DNA of 64,000 bases, taken from Salminus brasiliensis. Taxonomy: Eukaryota > Chordata > Actinopteri > Characiformes > Bryconidae. This document shows positions 59,379 to 64,000 of this stretch, piece by piece. Where the stretch lies: assembly GCF_030463535.1 (NCBI RefSeq), contig NC_132881.1, forward strand, positions 11,206,526 through 11,270,525, given 5' to 3'. The translations under genes were made by a program, and so were the position numbers. The notes below the pieces were generated by a model, which was given only the letters and a program-made list of their open reading frames with translations, was not told where the DNA came from and did no database searches. How positions within the stretch are numbered: the stretch's first letter is position 1; every line of letters begins with the position of its first letter.

Positions 59379-59614
59379 CAGGTGAAGAAACTGGTTCCTT
59401 GGCCAACCTTCCTATAAAATAACAGTAGTGCTGCTAATATTTGAGGCAAATAATAAATTTACTATGCATATGTAAATCCCAGTGGTCTGATGATTATCTG
59501 CAAGTCTAAGCACACACCAAAGCTCTGCATACTGTTAGCCATAGTCTGACGCCAATAAAAAAAGGGTTGATTTACTCATTGTAGCAGTTACTGATTAAAG
59601 ATTACCCAAGGAAA

Positions 59615-59688
59615 AGGCACTGCTGGGATTCCAACCCAGGATCTCCTGTTTACTAGACAGGCGCTATAACCAACTAAGACACGGCACC
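59615..59688 (-). pseudogene. tRNA-Thr(AGT) pseudogene, unit 3
   Basis: G10 is T (TGTCTTAG in the A box) and the T loop reads TTGGAAT instead of TTCGAAT, which hits the B box. One acceptor-stem mismatch and one G-U pair. The same A- and B-box hits occur in unit 7. Confidence 0.75.
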
Positions 59689-60212
59689 CTAACTGACTGG
59701 TTTTCTATATCAACACAATATAGCTTCAGGCAAACTCAAAAACATTCTCTTGCATACAAACTTCACACAGACAGCAAAAACAACTTCCCTGATTAGGAAC
59801 CTCTGCATTTTCCAGAAACAAATAACATCAACTCTGAAAGCTTGTCTCAATTGCTTAAACCTAACATATACATGTACAGAGTACTAGACCTTGTCACGCA
59901 GAATGTACACACAAAACTTAGCATCTTTTGTTTACCCTTCAGGTTCTGTTTAAACATCTTTTAATGGATCAGCAAACATCATTCTGATTCAGAAAAGGCT
60001 AAAATCCTACATTTCAAACTGCTTCATCTCACTTTTCACAAATACATGCAGAATCTTCTGCAGCACAAATATGTTCCAATACCCCAACATCAAACAGAAT
60101 ATTTCTGAAAGTTTGAAATTGCTATTAATTAGGTAAAAAAGACTAGACCAAATCTTGCAAATAAAAGTACAAAAAGGTAGTAGACAGAGCTATAAAGAAG
60201 AGGGAACACTCT

Positions 60213-60302
60213 CCACTCTGGTGGGACTCGATCCCACAACCTTTGAATTGCTCCAACTATTTATCTAGAAGTCCAATGCGCTATCCATTGCGCCACAGAG
60301 CC
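60213..60302 (-). tRNA. tRNA-Arg(TCT) with intron, unit 3, variant
   Basis: 90 bp with a 17-nt intron (GATAAATAGTTGGAGCA) after TTGGACTTCTA. D and anticodon arms are intact. Two departures from the canonical copy: position 72 is G (G1-G72 mismatch), and T54 is A (B box GGATCGAGTCC). Identical changes occur in units 4, 6 and 7. Activity uncertain. No TTTT immediately downstream; a T5 run lies about 40 nt on. Confidence 0.75.
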
Positions 60303-60539
60303 CAGGTGAAGAAACTGGTTCCTTGGCCAACCTTCCTATAAAATAACAGTAGTGCTGCTAATATTTGAGGCAAATAATAAATTTACTATGCATATGTAAA
60401 TCCCAGTGGTCTGATGATTATCTGCAAGTCTAAGCACACACCAAAGCTCTGCATACTGTTAGTCATAGTCTGACGCCAATAAAAAAAAGGGTTGATTTAC
60501 TCATTGTAGCAGTTACTGATTAAAGATTACCCAAGGAAA

Positions 60540-60613
60540 AGGCACCACTGGGATTCGAACCCAGGATCTCCTGTTTACTAGACAGGCGCTATAACCAACT
60601 AAGCCACGGCACC
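60540..60613 (-). tRNA. tRNA-Thr(AGT), unit 4
   Basis: 74 nt with intact A and B boxes and anticodon AGT. Acceptor stem GGTGCCG/TGGTGCC has additional G-U pairs but no mismatch. TTTT terminator follows. Plausibly functional. Confidence 0.88.
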
Positions 60614-61136
60614 CTACATGACTGGTTTTCTATATCAATACAATGTAGCTTCAGGCAAACTCAAAAACATTCTCTTGCATACAAACTTTACACAGACAGC
60701 AAAAACAACTTCCCTGATTAGGAACCTCTGCATTTTCCAGAAACAAATAACATCAACTCTGAAAGCTTGTCTCAATTGCTTAAACCTATCATATACATGT
60801 ACAGAGTACTAGACCTTGTCACGCAGAATGTACACAAAAAACTTAGCATCTTTTGTTTACCCTTCAGGTTCTGTTTAAACATCTTTTAATGGATCAGCAA
60901 ACATCATTCTGATTCAGAAAAGGCTAAAATCCTACATTTCAAACTGCTTCATCTCACTTTTCACAAATACATGCAGAATCTTCTGCAGCACAAATATGTT
61001 CCAATACCCCAACATCAAACAGAATATTTCTGAAAGTTTGAAATTGCTATTAATTAGGTAAAAAGACTAGACCAAATCTTGCAAATAAAAGTACAAAAAG
61101 GTAGTAGACAGAGCTATAAAGAAGAGGGAACACTCT

Positions 61137-61226
61137 CCACTCTGGTGGGACTCGATCCCACAACCTTTGAATTGCTCCAACTATTTATCTAGAAGTCCAA
61201 TGCGCTATCCATTGCGCCACAGAGCC
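61137..61226 (-). tRNA. tRNA-Arg(TCT) with intron, unit 4, variant
   Basis: Same sequence class as the unit 3 copy: intact D and anticodon arms, 17-nt intron, position-72 G and T54 to A. Activity uncertain. Confidence 0.75.
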
Positions 61227-61463
61227 CAGGTGAAGAAACTGGTTCCTTGGCCAACCTTCCTATAAAATAACAGTAGTGCTGCTAATATTTGAGGCAAATA
61301 ATAAATTTACTATGCATATGTAAATCCCAGTGGTCTGATGATTATCTGCAAGTCTAAGCACACACCAAAGCTCTGCATACTGTTAGTCATAGTCTGACGC
61401 CAATAAAAAAAAGGGTTGATTTACTCATTGTAGCAGTTACTGATTAAAGATTACCCAAGGAAA

Positions 61464-61537
61464 AGGCACCGCTGGGATTCGAACCCAGGATCTCCTGTTT
61501 ACTAGACAGGCGCTATAACCAACTAAGCCACGGCGCC
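61464..61537 (-). tRNA. tRNA-Thr(AGT), unit 5, canonical
   Basis: 74 nt, all stems paired, anticodon AGT in CTAGTAA, A box TGGCTTAGTTGG and B box GGTTCGAATCC intact, TTTT terminator. Matches the vertebrate tRNA-Thr(AGT) consensus as I know it. The best copy in the array. Confidence 0.97.
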
Positions 61538-62060
61538 CTACATGACTGGTTTTCTATATCAATACAATGTAGCTTCAGGCAAACTCAAAAACATTCTCTT
61601 GCATACAAAGTTTACACAGACAGCAAAAACAACTTCCCTGATTAGGAACCTCTGCATTTTCCAGAAACAAATAACATCAACTCTGAAAGCTTGTCTCAAT
61701 TGCTTAAACCTATCATATACATGTACAGAGTACTAGACCTTGTCACGCAGAATGTACACAAAAAACTTAGCATCTTTTGTTTACCCTTCAGGTTCTGTTT
61801 AAACATCTTTTAATGGATCAGCAAACATCATTCTGATTCAGAAAAGGCTAAAATCCTACATTTCAAACTGCTTCATCTCACTTTTCACAAATACATGCAG
61901 AATCTTCTGCAGCACAAATATGTTCCAATACCCCAACATCAAACAGAATATTTCTGAAAGTTTGAAATTGCTATTAATTAGGTAAAAAGACTAGAGAAAA
62001 TCTTGCAAATAAAAGTACAAAAAGGTAGTAGACAGAGCTATAAAGAAGAGGAAACACTCT

Positions 62061-62150
62061 CGACTCTGGTGGGACTCGAACCCACAACCTTTGAATTGCT
62101 CCAGCTATTTATCTAGAAGTCCAATGCGCTATCCATTGCGCCACAGAGCC
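62061..62150 (-). tRNA. tRNA-Arg(TCT) with intron, unit 5, canonical
   Basis: 90 bp: acceptor stem GGCTCTG/CAGAGTC, D arm GCGC/GCGC, anticodon stem TTGGA/TTCAA, anticodon TCT, a 17-nt intron starting GATAAATAGC, T arm GGGTTCGAGTCCC. All elements are canonical, and vertebrate tRNA-Arg(TCT) genes commonly have an intron at this site. The only fully canonical Arg copy here. Confidence 0.96.
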
Positions 62151-62386
62151 TAGGTGAAAAAACTGGTTCCTTGGCCAACCTTCCTATAAAATAACAGTAG
62201 TGCTGCTAATATTTGAGGCAAATAATAAATTTACCATGCATATGTAAATCCCAGTGGTCTGATGATTATCTGCAAGTCTAAGCACACACCAAAGCTCTGC
62301 ATACTGTTAGTCATAGTCTGACGCCAATAAAAAAAGGGTTGATTTACTCATTGTAGCAGTTACTGATTAAAGATTACCCAAGGAAA

Positions 62387-62460
62387 AGGCACCGCTGGGA
62401 ATACAACCCAGGATCTCCTATTTACTAGACAGGCGCTATAACCAACTGAGCCACGGCGCC
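62387..62460 (-). pseudogene. tRNA-Thr(AGT) pseudogene, unit 6
   Basis: Acceptor, D and anticodon arms are good, but the T loop reads TTGTATT in place of TTCGAAT, destroying the B box and the D-loop contact. Probably not transcribed. Confidence 0.75.
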
Positions 62461-62983
62461 CTACCTGACTGGTTTTCTATATCAACACAATATAGCTTCA
62501 GGCAAACTCAAAAACATTCTCTTGCATACAAACTTCACACAGACAGCAAAAACAACTTCCCTGATTAGGAACCTCTGCATTTTCCAGAAACAAATAACAT
62601 CAACTCTGAAAGCTTGTCTCAATTGCTTAAACCTATCATATACATGTACAGAGTACTAGACCTTGTCACGCAGAATGTACACACAAAACTTAGCATCTTT
62701 TGTTTACCCTTCAGGTTCTGTTTAAACATCTTTTAATGGATCAGCAAACATCATTCTGATTCAGAAAAGGCTAAAATCCTACATTTCAAACTGCTTCATC
62801 TCACTTTTCACAAATACATGCAGAATCTTCTGCAGCACAAATATGTTCCAATACCCCAACATCAAACAGAATATTTCTGAAAGTTTGAAATTGCTATTAA
62901 TTAGGTAAAAAGACTAGACCAAATCTTGCAAATAAAAGTACAAAAAGGTAGTAGACAGAGCTATAAAGAAGAGGGAACACTCT

Positions 62984-63073
62984 CCACTCTGGTGGGACTC
63001 GATCCCACAACCTTTGAATTGCTCCAACTATTTATCTAGAAGTCCAATGCGCTATCCATTGCGCCACAGAGCC
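62984..63073 (-). tRNA. tRNA-Arg(TCT) with intron, unit 6, variant
   Basis: Same class as units 3, 4 and 7 (position-72 G, T54 to A), otherwise intact with a 17-nt intron. Activity uncertain. Confidence 0.75.
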
Positions 63074-63309
63074 CAGGTGAAGAAACTGGTTCCTTGGCCA
63101 ACCTTCCTATAAAATAACAGTAGTGCTGCTAATATTTGAGGCAAATAATAAATTTACTATGCATATGTAAATCCCAGTGGTCTGATGATTATCTGCAAGT
63201 CTAAGCACACACCAAAGCTCTGCATACTGTTAGCCATAGTCTGACGCCAATAAAAAAAGGGTTGATTTACTCATTGTAGCAGTTACTGATTAAAGATTAC
63301 CCAAGGAAA

Positions 63310-63383
63310 AGGCACCGCTGGGATTCCAACCCAGGATCTCCTGTTTACTAGACAGGCGCTATAACCAACTAAGACACGGCACC
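63310..63383 (-). pseudogene. tRNA-Thr(AGT) pseudogene, unit 7
   Basis: Carries the same A-box (TGTCTTAG) and B-box (TTGGAAT) changes as unit 3, showing that a defective unit was itself duplicated or converted. Confidence 0.75.
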
Positions 63384-63906
63384 CTAACTGACTGGTTTTC
63401 TATATCAACACAATATAGCTTCAGGCAAACTCAAAAACATTCTCTTGCATACAAACTTCACACAGACAGCAAAAACAACTTCCCTGATTAGGAACCTCTG
63501 CATTTTCCAGAAACAAATAACATCAACTCTGAAAGCTTGTCTCAATTGCTTAAACCTATCATATACATGTACAGAGTACTAGACCTTGTCACGCAGAATG
63601 TACACACAAAACTTAGCATCTTTTGTTTACCCTTCAGGTTCTGTTTAAACATCTTTTAATGGATCAGCAAACATCATTCTGATTCAGAAAAGGCTAAAAT
63701 CCTACATTTCAAACTGCTTCATCTCACTTTTCACAAATACATGCAGAATCTTCTGCAGCACAAATATGTTCCAATACCCCAACATCAAACAGAATATTTC
63801 TGAAAGTTTGAAATTGCTATTAATTAGGTAAAAAGACTAGACCAAATCTTGCAAATAAAAGTACAAAAAGGTAGTAGACAGAGCTATAAAGAAGAGGGAA
63901 CACTCT

Positions 63907-63996
63907 CCACTCTGGTGGGACTCGATCCCACAACCTTTGAATTGCTCCAACTATTTATCTAGAAGTCCAATGCGCTATCCATTGCGCCACAGAGCC
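63907..63996 (-). tRNA. tRNA-Arg(TCT) with intron, unit 7, variant
   Basis: Same class as units 3, 4 and 6. Complete just before the window ends. Confidence 0.75.
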
Positions 63997-64000
63997 CAGG

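Larger units (their letters stand above)
57661..64000. repeat. Tandem array of about 924-bp units carrying tRNA-Thr and tRNA-Arg
   Basis: Seven head-to-tail units. tRNA-Thr copies start at 57796, 58692, 59615, 60540, 61464, 62387 and 63310; spacing is 896, 923, 925, 924, 923 and 923 bp. Each unit has one tRNA-Thr(AGT) and, about 600 bp further on, one tRNA-Arg(TCT), both on the minus strand. Spacer sequence is nearly identical between units (e.g. CATCATTCTGATTCAGAAAA). The first unit is the most diverged. Units 3 and 7 share private tRNA-Thr changes. The array continues past 64000. Confidence 0.97.

Noticed and set aside
58770-61736. 64-codon frames repeated in the tRNA array (58770, 60618, 61542)
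   Set aside because: They are in the non-coding spacer of the 924-bp unit, are lost in other units and begin directly after a tRNA gene; they reflect the repeat only.

Overview
The window looks like repeat-rich nuclear DNA of a ray-finned fish. It carries degenerate L2-type and L1/Tx1-type LINEs, a Tc1-like transposon, hAT-like and other non-autonomous DNA elements, a tRNA-derived SINE, a class-I/epsilon-like endogenous retrovirus fragment and a tandem array of intron-containing tRNA genes. That combination is typical of teleosts; I cannot name the species. I see no intact ordinary protein-coding gene. Protein-level signals are broken transposon or retroviral genes and scattered exons of one unidentified multi-copy gene family.

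Layout. 1-8.0 kb: a local duplication, two oppositely oriented L2 LINE remnants, an L1/Tx1 endonuclease remnant and two related exon-like stretches ending in GTAAGTGAT donors. 8.03-34.15 kb: a 26-kb tandem array of about 185-190 cassettes, mostly 138 bp. Each looks like a mini exon (83, 85 or 113 bp) plus a 55-bp mini intron with donor, branch-point-like TTGAC, pyrimidine tract and acceptor AG. Cassettes are divergent at both edges, homogenised in the middle and organised in nested higher-order repeats. 34.15-37.52 kb: a minus-strand, LTR-less retroviral fragment (RT end, RNase H, integrase, env-like region with an Ig-V-like domain) lying inside an array cassette. 37.52-38.64 kb: the divergent right edge of the array. 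38.68-39.66 kb: a last-exon-like segment with poly(A) signal, homologous to minus-strand exons at 46-57 kb.

39.7-46.2 kb: gene-poor DNA with a single minus-strand first-exon copy, a fold-back element and a frameshifted Tc1-like element. 46.2-57.1 kb: several degenerate minus-strand copies of the same gene family (exon 1, exon 2, exon 3/3' UTR), associated with a small DNA element just downstream of exon 3 and disrupted by an 816-bp hAT-like insert with a perfect 8-bp target duplication, a SINE, a Tx1 LINE and an unidentified insert. 57.7-64.0 kb: seven tandem units of about 924 bp, each with a tRNA-Thr(AGT) and an intron-bearing tRNA-Arg(TCT) on the minus strand; only some copies are structurally sound. 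The array runs off the window end.

The most unusual object is the exon/intron-cassette array. The sequence shows the splice-signal architecture directly. Whether it is transcribed and spliced, or is a satellite that arose from an exon-intron duplication, cannot be decided without RNA data.
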